The notes under the pieces: model-generated
Told to the model about the DNA's origin: nothing
Databases searched by the model: none
The model's input: only the letters and a program-made list of their open reading frames with translations
Part shown: piece by piece, positions 26,253-33,890 of the stretch
Layout of the letters: the number at the start of each line of letters is the position of its first letter
How positions within the stretch are numbered: position 1 is the first letter of the stretch
Made by a program: the position numbers and the translations under genes
Source: Nitrosomonadales bacterium
GTDB taxonomy: Bacteria; Pseudomonadota; Gammaproteobacteria; Burkholderiales; Gallionellaceae
Length of the DNA stretch: 33,893 bases
Direction: 5' to 3'
NCBI GenBank assembly: GCA_016218475.1
Contig: JACREB010000138.1
Location: 1-33,893, forward strand

Positions 26253-27017
26253 TTAGTTTTTGTCCAATTCCTGATTGAAAAAATTGATCAATGTCGCGAT
26301 TTCATCTGGCCTTTGAACGAAGCGAAGGCCAACCCGATGAGTCAACGTGCCGTCTGGGAGGTTTGCCATCGTTGTGTTACGTAATTCAAGATCGGCGACA
26401 ACAGCCTTGCCGTTTGGAACGAAGATGCGACAACCTTTCAGCACTGTCCCCGGGGCGAGTCTGATGTCGCAATCATAAAGCATGCATCCCAAGCCATCGC
26501 GGCTGACGTCGCTAATACGAGATTCAAAAGAAATAACACCACTCGCTTCGGCAATACAACACAGCGAAGATACGGCAGAAACCGGCGCTTCAGTAATGCA
26601 ACGCAACGTCGATATTCCAGAAATCGGTATGCGCGGATGCTCGCGTCGATTGGAGGAGATGAGCGTCTCGGGCATGGCAAACTGAATAGCCGGTTGATTC
26701 TCAAACAGAGTCTCAGTGGGGTTTGAACACCCGAATTCGAGGTGCGCATCCTGATAGTTTGTAGTGAAAGTCAGGGAAGGCAATTTAAGCAGCTTTTTGT
26801 TCAGTAATTTGTTCGCACAATATGAGACGGCAAAGCAACTCTTGTGTGGATCAACAAAAATAATTTTTGATATAAACGTCCAGCTATTTCCGATTTCCAC
26901 ATAAATCGAACAGCGTTCCTTCGCCAGCGCCTGCAGAACACGGCAGATTTCGATGCGGGAACGATATAGTATGTTCTTGGGAGGCTTGGTCTTGTCGTAT
27001 GCGGCAGGAGCGTTCAT
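26253..27017 (-). CDS. YcgR-like flagellar brake / PilZ c-di-GMP receptor with internal duplication
   Basis: A 254-residue protein with an N-terminal YcgR-type domain (about residues 15-118) and a C-terminal PilZ domain whose c-di-GMP motif is complete: RREHPR (124-129, RxxxR) and DVSRDG (170-175, DxSxxG). YcgR slows or biases flagellar motors when c-di-GMP is high; that role here is inferred. The spacing between the two motif halves is stretched by a 14-residue tandem duplication (131-144 and 145-158, PISGISTLRCITEA / PVSAVSSLCCIAEA). No Shine-Dalgarno sequence is evident before the ATG at 27017. No flagellar genes are in the window. Confidence 0.82.
   Translation of the reverse strand: MNAPAAYDKTKPPKNILYRSRIEICRVLQALAKERCSIYVEIGNSWTFISKIIFVDPHKSCFAVSYCANKLLNKKLLKLPSLTFTTNYQDAHLEFGCSNPTETLFENQPAIQFAMPETLISSNRREHPRIPISGISTLRCITEAPVSAVSSLCCIAEASGVISFESRISDVSRDGLGCMLYDCDIRLAPGTVLKGCRIFVPNGKAVVADLELRNTTMANLPDGTLTHRVGLRFVQRPDEIATLINFFNQELDKN
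26544..26627 (-). repeat. 42-bp tandem duplication in the PilZ gene
   Basis: Two adjacent 42-bp copies (26544-26585 and 26586-26627), about 74% identical, start CGCTTC and end in CAGAAA plus CCGG or TCGG. The length is a multiple of three and preserves the frame. Confidence 0.75.
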
Positions 27018-27136
27018 GATTTGTCGTTGTGATGAGCATTTACGCCAACATCGGGGTTTCGATTTGACGATTATATATGTTGGCGTATTCCGTGCATTCT
27101 GACTACGGCATGATCTTTTCTATGTTTGATGCCAAT

Positions 27137-27366
27137 CAGAGAGCCTCACGATAAATTTGTTCTCTGAAATTTATGATAAAAATCAATGATGGTAGGGTGG
27201 GCGCGCTTTTGTGCCCACGCGGATACCAAACCGCGTGGGCATAACCAGCGACTTGGCTGTCGTCTTTTGACAGCCTAGTCGAATGGCTAGTGGATATATC
27301 AGACGATAAACCTGTCTGCCTACCCTGCGCTATTCTTTGAGAACAAATTTATCCTGCAGAGAGCCT
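27137..27366. mobile_element. Nested repeat island flanked by 10-bp direct repeats
   Basis: CAGAGAGCCT occurs at 27137-27146 and 27357-27366. Just inside are 15-bp perfect inverted repeats GATAAATTTGTTCTC (27150-27164) and GAGAACAAATTTATC (27339-27353). The interior has GTAGGGTGGGC (27192), two GCCCAC-type hairpins (27198-27240) and the 60-bp hairpin element at 27241-27300. This looks like a MITE with a target duplication that has taken in other repeats. It has no transposase gene and fills most of the 400-bp gap between the PilZ gene and the response regulator. Confidence 0.6.
27241..27300 (+). repeat. 60-bp hairpin element (copy 2, intergenic)
   Basis: Outer arms ATAACCA/TGGATAT, middle arms CGACT/AGTCG and inner arms GGCTGTC/GACAGCC. 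It is the same length as the copy in prmA. The inner stem differs on both sides so that pairing is kept. Confidence 0.88.
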
Positions 27367-27417
27367 TGTGAGTTCTTGACTTCCGGAGGCTTTTCATTTT
27401 TGAACCATCCGGTTTTT

Positions 27418-28041
27418 CTAAAGTGGCTTTATCTCTGGCTTAGCGCTCAAACCGAGACTTATACGCACAAGCTGCGGAATCCCATGTACGCCGAGCTTGC
27501 TCATCATGCGCGCCTTGTGGACTTCCACAGTGCGTACGCTGATGCCCAGCTCAGCGGCAATATCGCGGTTGTGTTTGCCGCTTACGACAGCTTGCATAAC
27601 TTCTTTTTCTCGCTGGGTCAGATGAGCCATGCGTTCGACAAATTGAGCTTCACGCCGATAAGCATTCTTCCTCTCTTCTTGACGGGACAGCGCCTCTTCT
27701 ATTGAGGCCAGCAGGTGGTTTTCATCCAATGGTTTTTCAATAAAATCAACGGCCTCCGAGCGAAAAGCTGCGCAGGCCGAGGTGACGTCCCCGTGCCCGG
27801 TAATGATTATTACCGGTAGGGTGCTTCCCATTTCGCGCAGCTTTTGCTGCAGGGTCAATCCATCCATTTCATCCATGCGAAGGTCGACGAGCAGGCAGCC
27901 ATACCAATCGTCCCGCCTGGAGGCGAGGAAGCTTTCGGCGCTGGCGAAAATGGCCGTGCGATATCCGTGAAGGCCGAGCAGCAGGCTGAGGGAATCACGC
28001 ACTGAGGGATCATCGTCGACGATGAATACGGTTTTATCCAT
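27418..28041 (-). CDS. FixJ/NarL-type response regulator
   Basis: A 207-residue two-domain regulator. The receiver domain (1-120) shows FIVDDDPSVRDSL, the phosphoacceptor Asp53 in LLVDLRMDEMDG, Thr in IIITGHGD and Lys in FIEKPL. The C-terminal LuxR-type helix-turn-helix (about 138-200) shows LTQREKEVMQAVVSGKHNRDIA and ISVRTVEVHKARMMSKL. The receiver and linker style matches FixJ, TodT and StyR regulators. The ATG at 28041 lies 8 bp inside the end of the histidine kinase gene, so they are a translationally coupled pair. The target genes cannot be read from the sequence. Confidence 0.93.
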   Translation of the reverse strand: MDKTVFIVDDDPSVRDSLSLLLGLHGYRTAIFASAESFLASRRDDWYGCLLVDLRMDEMDGLTLQQKLREMGSTLPVIIITGHGDVTSACAAFRSEAVDFIEKPLDENHLLASIEEALSRQEERKNAYRREAQFVERMAHLTQREKEVMQAVVSGKHNRDIAAELGISVRTVEVHKARMMSKLGVHGIPQLVRISLGLSAKPEIKPL

Positions 28042-29638
28042 GAGTTGGATGGCCGGAAGCAAGGGGGAGATAGAGTTTGAAACAGCCGTGTTGCCCGGCT
28101 TCAGCCACCAGCGCACCACCATGCGCTTCAACGATTGCGCGGCTGATGGCCAAACCCAAGCCGAGGCCTTTAGCCTTGGTCGTAGCGAATGGTTCAAACA
28201 AATTTTTGGCGATTGATTCGGGGATGCCGGGGCCGCTATCCTCTACGGTTATGCACAGTCTGCCGTTTGCCACGCGCTCGCTTCTTACCCATATTTCGCG
28301 CAGCACTTTGGTGTGTTCGGCGACGGACTCCACGGCATTGGCGAGCAGATTGCGTAATACCAAATCAAGTTGCATTCGGTCAGCTACAAGTATCTGGTCA
28401 GGCGCCGCCGTTACGTTCAGAGCGATTCCTGCATCGGTGCATTGGTCGCGAACAGATGTTGCAGCAGATTCAATCAGATCATGCAGCGCAAAGCGTTCCA
28501 TGAGAGTCGAGCCGGAGCGAAAAAAATCCCGCAGGCGAACTACAATCTTCGCAGCCCGGCTTGCCTCATTTGTCATGCGGTTTATGGCCAAACGCAGCGC
28601 TTCGACATCGGCGTTCTGGCTGAGCATTTTTTGGCAAGCTGCGCCATAAGTGCCCAGCGCTGACAGTGGTTGGTTCAGTTCGTGCGCCAACGCCGCAGCC
28701 ATCTCTCCAGCGGCCGATAGCCGTAGCGATTGCTTGAGCATTTCGGCATCGCGACGCTGCGTATCGACGACAACGCCTATAAAGTAACCCACCAGAGCAA
28801 ATACGGTAGCGCGCATCTGCACATCGAACAGTTCTATCAGCACACTATTCCCGAATTGTTCGGCAATGACCATCCCCAGTTGTAACGCTACCGAACAAAG
28901 TATGGCTCCGCATAAACCCTGGCGTGAGGACGCCCAGACTATTGGCAGGAACAGCGTAAAAAAATAACCGAAAGAGGTGGGTTTACTCTCGTTGAATGCT
29001 ATCCATATCAACAGAAAGGTCAGGGCAAGATAACCCAGTGTTTCCACTTTGACGGTTGCAGCATAATACGCGCGTCTTCGTTTTGCATCACGCAAGTGCC
29101 AGAGAAGCGGCAATCCGATGATTATGCCGGAGGCGTCGGACCAGAAGAAATGCAAAACGGCAAATCCCCAGTTTCCCAATCCGCCGAAAGTATTGGCTGC
29201 CGAGTAAACTGTGGCTACCAAGACGCCGTTGAATATGGAACCGAGAGCGATGATAATCACCCAGGCAAACAGGTTCTCACGGTTATTGAACATGCCGCCA
29301 TCCGGGCAAAATCGCAGCAGGATCGATGCAAGCATTAAATAATCGAAGGTCATCAGGATGCAGACCAAAAACTTCGCCGCAAAATTGTCGCTATAGCCAA
29401 AAATCAACAACTCGGCGCTGAGCATGGAAACAAAGACTAGACCCGCTGCCCTCGCACCATTTTGCAGGAAAAGGAACACGATCAACGCCGCCGCCGGATT
29501 CCAGGGCGTAATGTTGACGTTGTGGAATGAGTCGATATTGCTAACCCATTCAGTAAAAACGTAAATCAACAAAAAAGAGATGTAGGTAATTCCTTTTTGC
29601 CACAAAAATTTCCGATTTTGCACTCGACCAACCTCCAT
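28034..29638 (-). CDS. MASE1-domain sensor histidine kinase
   Basis: A 534-residue membrane kinase. Residues 15-295 form an integral-membrane MASE1 sensor with about eight helices (WNPAAALIVFLFLQNGAR and FFWSDASGIIIGLPLLW are characteristic). The transmitter follows: H-box LAHELNQPLSALG with phosphoacceptor His319, N-box LRNLLANAVES, and G-boxes DSGPGIPE and GLGLGLAISRAIVEAHGG. The HELNQPL H-box belongs to the FixL/DctB/TodS-type kinases that pair with FixJ-like or NtrC-like regulators. The ligand is unknown. It is transcribed divergently from the Pal-like gene across 319 bp. Confidence 0.93.
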   Translation of the reverse strand: MEVGRVQNRKFLWQKGITYISFLLIYVFTEWVSNIDSFHNVNITPWNPAAALIVFLFLQNGARAAGLVFVSMLSAELLIFGYSDNFAAKFLVCILMTFDYLMLASILLRFCPDGGMFNNRENLFAWVIIIALGSIFNGVLVATVYSAANTFGGLGNWGFAVLHFFWSDASGIIIGLPLLWHLRDAKRRRAYYAATVKVETLGYLALTFLLIWIAFNESKPTSFGYFFTLFLPIVWASSRQGLCGAILCSVALQLGMVIAEQFGNSVLIELFDVQMRATVFALVGYFIGVVVDTQRRDAEMLKQSLRLSAAGEMAAALAHELNQPLSALGTYGAACQKMLSQNADVEALRLAINRMTNEASRAAKIVVRLRDFFRSGSTLMERFALHDLIESAATSVRDQCTDAGIALNVTAAPDQILVADRMQLDLVLRNLLANAVESVAEHTKVLREIWVRSERVANGRLCITVEDSGPGIPESIAKNLFEPFATTKAKGLGLGLAISRAIVEAHGGALVAEAGQHGCFKLYLPLASGHPTHG

Positions 29639-29957
29639 TAACTACGCAGCAAATTATCTGCCAAATGACATGATTCTGTCAGCGCAAAAAAGCGATTTTC
29701 CTAGCAAAAGTGTCTCAGGATAGCCTATTCAGGCAATTTCTTAAAAGCGGTAAAGCCTGGCTGTAAGTAAAACCCTTAGTGATGCCCCTAATTATATTTG
29801 CAACATCAATCGGATAGTATTCTTCGCCATTAAAGAAAAGGGTTGGAAAGACAGCCAGATGGACGACTTGGTGCATAATTTTATTTTAATTTGATGCTGC
29901 AAGTATGAAACCTGCTTCTTGGAAGACGAGAAATCGAGAAAACCTCAGGAGAAAAAT
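29639..29957. other. Divergent intergenic region, kinase / Pal-like gene
   Basis: 319 bp, AT-rich, with no gene seen. It must carry the promoters for both directions. CAGGAGAAAA (29946-29955) is the ribosome-binding site of the Pal-like gene. No convincing operator or paired -35/-10 was found. Confidence 0.5.
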
Positions 29958-30509
29958 ATGAAAAAAATAGCGGTTGTTTTATTCCCCATTTTGCTTGCGG
30001 CTTGTGCTTCCGAACCGAAAACGGGCTCTCAGCCCTCCCAATCAGGAGGCGCTGCAAATAAATCTCCGGCTGTAGCCCATTCAGGGGCAAGTGGAATTAA
30101 TCAAGCAGAAATTGAAGCGCGCAAACTGGAAGAAGCACGCAAACTGGAAAAAGCGCGCAATGAAGCGCGGGAACTGCAAAAACAGAGTGTTTATTTCGAT
30201 TTCGACAAGTATGTTGTCAAACCAGAGCACCAGAATATTGTTCAGCGACAAGCGGAATTCGTCAAAACGCACAAAAATGTCACTGTTACCCTGGAAGGAA
30301 ATGCAGATGAGCGCGGAAGCAATGAATATAACCTTGCGCTAGGCGATAAGCGCGCCAATGCCGTTCGGAAAGATCTCGAATTACTGGGCGTCCCTGCAAC
30401 GCAAATCAGGGTTGTAAGCATGGGTGAAGAAAATCCACGGCTCTCGTGCCATGAAGAGAAATGCTGGAAAGAAAACCGCAGAAACGACTTTATCCATAAG
30501 TTTGATTAA
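29958..30509 (+). CDS. Pal-like OmpA-family peptidoglycan-associated lipoprotein
   Basis: A 183-residue lipoprotein. The signal peptide ends ILLAAC with the lipidated Cys at residue 16. A Ser/Gly/Ala linker follows, then a short charged coiled coil of 6-residue repeats (ARKLEE-ARKLEK-ARNEAR, 18-bp DNA period). The OmpA C-terminal domain shows VYFDFDKYVVKPEH, NADERGSNEYNLALGDKRANAV and MGEENP, which bind peptidoglycan. The end differs from classical Pal: SCHEEKCWKENRRNDF has two Cys six residues apart, which could form a disulfide. No Tol genes are adjacent, so it is probably a Pal paralogue. Confidence 0.9.
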   Translation: MKKIAVVLFPILLAACASEPKTGSQPSQSGGAANKSPAVAHSGASGINQAEIEARKLEEARKLEKARNEARELQKQSVYFDFDKYVVKPEHQNIVQRQAEFVKTHKNVTVTLEGNADERGSNEYNLALGDKRANAVRKDLELLGVPATQIRVVSMGEENPRLSCHEEKCWKENRRNDFIHKFD

Positions 30510-30773
30510 CCCGGATAATCCATTAGTGCCAAACAATGCCGCAATTGGAGGGTAGGCGAATTTCTCTAATGAACTATTTGGAATTAATGGATTTCAATTG
30601 CCAAACTGTATTGGGCAGTGACCGTCACCCTGTTCCGCTTTTGGGAAATGTGAATTTCTGGTTTGGGCTTTGCCGCGTTCAACCCAGCCTGCGGTGACTG
30701 GTGTAAACGGATTTGGTGTCTGGCTAAACGACAGGGTTGGATGCGGCACAGCCTCTCAGGCCTGTGGGTTGCA

Positions 30774-31673
30774 TCAACTGCGCGCTGTCGCGCGAATTCG
30801 CGCATTGCTGCTTTCCATCCACTTCTTGATGCGGTTGGCATCGCCGATGCGGCTGTTTTTCCCCCATGAGTCGAGCAACACGATGATCACCGGGCGCCGG
30901 TTGATTGTCGCCTCCATTACCAGGCAGCGTCCCGCCTCGCTGATGTAACCGGTCTTGCTCACACCGATATCCCACGAGGCGCTCTTGACCAAAGGATTGG
31001 TGTTGACAAACCGCATTTCGCGCCCTCTCCAGCCATCCACGGAATGCGACGCGGCAGTCGTGTATTGATGTATCAAAGGGTAGCTGCTTGCCGCCTCGAC
31101 CATCTTGACGAGATCATATGCGGTCGAAACATTGTTGCTGTTTAATCCGGCGGGGTCCAGGAAGCGCGTATTTCGCATTCCAAGTTCGTAGGCCTTGTTG
31201 TTCATCGCCATGATTGCCGCGCTGTACCCGCCGGGGTAAGTGCGCGCCAGGGCGGCGGCGGCGCGATTTTCAGAGGCCATCAATGCCAGCTTGAGCAATT
31301 CGTTGCGCGTCAATTTCATGCCGACGCGCAGACGCGAGCGCGTGCCTTTTAGCGTATCGACGTCCGCCGCATCGATACTGATTTCTTCATTCGGCGGTTG
31401 TTGCGCGTCCAGCACCACCATTGCCGTCATCAATTTGGTAATGGAGGCTATGGAAGTCAGTGTGTCGGAGTTTTTGGTGTACAGCGTACTCTGTGTTTTT
31501 TGGTCATAAATAAGCGCGATCGAGGAATGCAGCCTCGGCGAGGAATTGGTGCTTGATATTGCGCCGGACTGGGTCCGCTCGGACTTGAAGGCAACGCGTG
31601 TCGCGTTATGTTCCCCCGCATGAGCTACCAGCATTTGTCCGAACAGCAGACAAATCAGTAATATTTTTTTCAC
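30774..31673 (-). CDS. pbpG: D-alanyl-D-alanine endopeptidase (PBP7/8 family)
   Basis: A 299-residue periplasmic serine peptidase of the S11 family that cuts peptidoglycan cross-links. A signal peptide (KKILLICLLFGQMLVAHA) is followed by the three active-site motifs: SITK (Ser about 77, Lys about 80), SEN (about 134-136) and KTG (about 240). FLDPAGLNSNN is also typical. I prefer the GTG start at 31673, 6 bp after GGGGGAG, over the ATG at 31712, because it gives a clean signal peptide. A perfect FNR-type box lies about 50 bp upstream. It follows the ABC exporter on the same strand. Confidence 0.93.
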   Translation of the reverse strand: MKKILLICLLFGQMLVAHAGEHNATRVAFKSERTQSGAISSTNSSPRLHSSIALIYDQKTQSTLYTKNSDTLTSIASITKLMTAMVVLDAQQPPNEEISIDAADVDTLKGTRSRLRVGMKLTRNELLKLALMASENRAAAALARTYPGGYSAAIMAMNNKAYELGMRNTRFLDPAGLNSNNVSTAYDLVKMVEAASSYPLIHQYTTAASHSVDGWRGREMRFVNTNPLVKSASWDIGVSKTGYISEAGRCLVMEATINRRPVIIVLLDSWGKNSRIGDANRIKKWMESSNARIRATARS

Positions 31674-31721
31674 AAACAACTCCCCCTGAACCCTCTTATT
31701 GCCGCGTAGCATACATTAAAA

Positions 31722-31735
31722 TTGATATAAATCAA
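31722..31735 (-). promoter_or_regulatory. FNR/ANR-type binding site upstream of pbpG
   Basis: TTGATATAAATCAA is a perfect match to the FNR half-site pair TTGAT-N4-ATCAA. It overlaps the ABC exporter stop codon and is centred about 55 bp upstream of the pbpG GTG. CRP/FNR-family control, probably oxygen-responsive, is inferred. No strong -10 is visible at the position for class II activation. Confidence 0.55.
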
Positions 31736-33627
31736 TAGTCAGGATGAATTTTCTCCTCTCGCTTCTGAAGGCTCCACATTTGCGCATAAAGCTTGCCCTG
31801 CGCCATCAATTCGCGGTGCGAGCCGCGCTCGACGATGCGCCCCTTGTCCATCACCAGTATCTGGTCGGCATCCACCACGGTGGACAGGCGATGCGCGATG
31901 ATTAAAGTGGTGCGATCCCGTGCAATCGCATGCAGTTCGGCCTGGATCGCCTTTTCCGATTTTGAGTCGAGCGCGGAAGTGGCTTCGTCGAAAATCAGTA
32001 TCGCCGGGTTTTTCAGGATGGCGCGCGCAATCGCCACGCGCTGCTTCTCGCCGCCTGACAGCTTCAGGCCGCGCTCACCCACCATGCTCCCGTAACCCTG
32101 CGGCAGCGATTCGACGAACTCGTGGATATGCGCGGCCTGCGCCGCAGCGATGATTTCATCGCGCGTCGCATCGGGACGCCCATAGGCGATGTTGTAGTAA
32201 ATCGTATCGTTGAACAGCACGGTGTCCTGCGGCACGATGCCGATCGCCGCGCGCAGGCTGCTTTGCGTCATCTGGCGGATGTCCTGGCCGTTGACGAGGA
32301 TGCGCCCCTGCCGAACATCGTAAAACCGGAACAACAGGCGCGACAGCGTGGACTTTCCGGCACCGCTCGCCCCTACCACCGCAACGGTGTGCCCCTCCGG
32401 AATCGCAAAGCTCACGTCGAACAGTATCTGCCGATCCGGCGCATAACCGAAACTGACCCGCTCGAAGCGCACCTCCGACACGTTACTGGCGCAGCCAGCC
32501 GTTTGCGGGAGGAGGTGCGATGCGGCCACTCCCGCACCAGACGGCTCCGCCGCACCGTGTCGTGGCCGCACTTCGGCCTTGCCCACCGACAAGGCCTGCG
32601 CGTCCGGCGCGTCGGCGACTTCGCGGTGTTCGCGCAGCAGTCCGAACATTTTCTCCATATCCGCCAGGGCGTGGCGGATTTCGCGGTAAACATATCCGAG
32701 AAAATGCAGCGGCATGTACAACTGGATCATGAACACGTTGACCAGCACCAGATCCCCCAGCGTCATCGTCCCTTCCACTACACCCTCTGCCGCCAGCAGC
32801 ATCAGCGCGGTGATGCCGGCGGCAACGATACAGCTCTGCCCGGCATTCAGGTAGGCCAGAGAAGTCGTGTTGCGCACCGCCGCGATTTCCCAATGCTGCA
32901 TATTCTCGTCATAGCGCCGCGCTTCATATTGTTCGTTGCCGAAATATTTCACCGTTTCGTAATTCAGCAGGCTGTCGATGGCGCGGCTGTTTGCCTTGGA
33001 GTCGAGATCGTTCATGGAGCGGCGCACCACCATGCGCCACTCGGTGACAAACAGGGTGAACGCGACATACATCAGCAAGGTGATAAACGTGATCACCGCG
33101 AACCGGATGTCGTATTTGCTGATCAGGATTGCGGCCACCAGGAATATTTCCAGCAGGGTGGGCAGGATATTGAACAGCATGAAGTTCAGCAGAAAACCGA
33201 TGCCGCGCGTGCCGCGCTCGATGTCGCGCGACACCCCGCCGGTCTGCCGGTCGAGGTGGAAGCGCAGGCTCAAGCTGTGCAGATGCGCGAACACCTGCAA
33301 CGCCACGCGCCGGATCGCGCGCTGCGTCGCCTTGGCGAACACCGCATCGCGCAATTCGCCGAACAACGTGCTGAGCAGGCGCAGCACGCCATAACCGACA
33401 ATCAGGAATACCGGCACCGCCAGCGCCGCATGGGGCTTATCCAGCGTGTCGACAACCTCCTTGAGCACCAGCGGGACGGATACATTGGCGAGCTTGGCCA
33501 GCACCAGCAAGCCCAGCGCAATCACCACGCGCCACTTGAATTCCCAAAGATAAGGCAACAGGGAGCGCAGGGTCTGCCAGTCGGAACGGTTGCCGCTATT
33601 TGGCGGCCGGATCGGGGAAGGGCACAT
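31732..33627 (-). CDS. Atm1-type ABC exporter with in-frame repeat insertion
   Basis: A 631-residue half-transporter. Six membrane helices occupy about residues 25-310 (TMD with the LHSLSLRFHLDRQTGGVSRDIERGTRG intracellular loop of the Atm1/HMT1 group). The ATPase domain shows Walker A GASGAGKST, the LSGGEKQR signature, Walker B ILIFDEATSALD and an H-loop (IIAHRLST). Atm1-like exporters move glutathione-linked or metal-sulfur species; the substrate here is unproven. Codons 356-384 are an 87-bp palindromic element in the linker between the TMD and the NBD, followed by a repeated EVR. No Shine-Dalgarno sequence precedes the ATG at 33627. Confidence 0.94.
   Translation of the reverse strand: MCPSPIRPPNSGNRSDWQTLRSLLPYLWEFKWRVVIALGLLVLAKLANVSVPLVLKEVVDTLDKPHAALAVPVFLIVGYGVLRLLSTLFGELRDAVFAKATQRAIRRVALQVFAHLHSLSLRFHLDRQTGGVSRDIERGTRGIGFLLNFMLFNILPTLLEIFLVAAILISKYDIRFAVITFITLLMYVAFTLFVTEWRMVVRRSMNDLDSKANSRAIDSLLNYETVKYFGNEQYEARRYDENMQHWEIAAVRNTTSLAYLNAGQSCIVAAGITALMLLAAEGVVEGTMTLGDLVLVNVFMIQLYMPLHFLGYVYREIRHALADMEKMFGLLREHREVADAPDAQALSVGKAEVRPRHGAAEPSGAGVAASHLLPQTAGCASNVSEVRFERVSFGYAPDRQILFDVSFAIPEGHTVAVVGASGAGKSTLSRLLFRFYDVRQGRILVNGQDIRQMTQSSLRAAIGIVPQDTVLFNDTIYYNIAYGRPDATRDEIIAAAQAAHIHEFVESLPQGYGSMVGERGLKLSGGEKQRVAIARAILKNPAILIFDEATSALDSKSEKAIQAELHAIARDRTTLIIAHRLSTVVDADQILVMDKGRIVERGSHRELMAQGKLYAQMWSLQKREEKIHPDY
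32476..32562 (-). repeat. 87-bp palindromic element (copy 3, in the ABC exporter)
   Basis: The perfect terminal inverted repeats CGACACG (32476) and CGTGTCG (32562) enclose nested arms ending in TGCGGGAG/CTCCCGCA with a 17-nt loop. It is exactly 29 codons, in the same phase as in prmA, reading RHGAAEPSGAG...LLPQTAGCASNVS. GAAGTGCG and GAGGTGCG flank it as a possible target duplication. Confidence 0.9.
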
Positions 33628-33685
33628 ACTCAGTGGGTGAAAAAAATCAGTCGGTGATTATAGCCGCACACATCGTGCCAATACT

Positions 33686-33739
33686 CGTAGGGTGGGCAGG
33701 TTTTTGGTTACATCAAACGATGAAAGCGTTTACCCTACG
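33686..33739. repeat. GTAGGGTGGGC repeat with CGTAGGGT/ACCCTACG arms
   Basis: CGTAGGGT (33686-33693) pairs with ACCCTACG (33732-33739) across 38 bp. The first arm is shared with the repeats at 23470 and 27192. Confidence 0.65.
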
Positions 33740-33747
33740 GAGCTTAT

Positions 33748-33890
33748 TCTTACTGTGTCACAAAGCGCTGAAGGGCGCATTGCGGCGTTAAAATCAGGCT
33801 CAAAATGCTCATTTACTATATGTAAACTCCGCTTTTTCGCCCGATTTTGCCTTGCACTGCATCCCTTGATCGCTTTGTGACACAGTAAGA
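33748..33890. mobile_element. 143-bp MITE-like element with 20-bp perfect inverted ends
   Basis: TCTTACTGTGTCACAAAGCG (33748-33767) and its exact complement (33871-33890) bound 103 bp containing GCTCATTTACTATATGTAAACTCC. TTA flanks both sides (33744-33746 and 33891-33893), a possible short target duplication, with one extra T on the left. No coding sequence lies inside. The window ends 3 bp after it. Confidence 0.75.

Noticed and set aside
30510-30773. Possible gene between the Pal-like gene and pbpG
   Set aside because: Frames are short, start poorly and overlap pbpG; nothing recognisable was found.
32122-33657. Open frame of 511 codons on the plus strand across the ABC exporter
   Set aside because: Antisense shadow with Gln/His/Arg-rich translation; the opposite strand has all ABC-exporter motifs.
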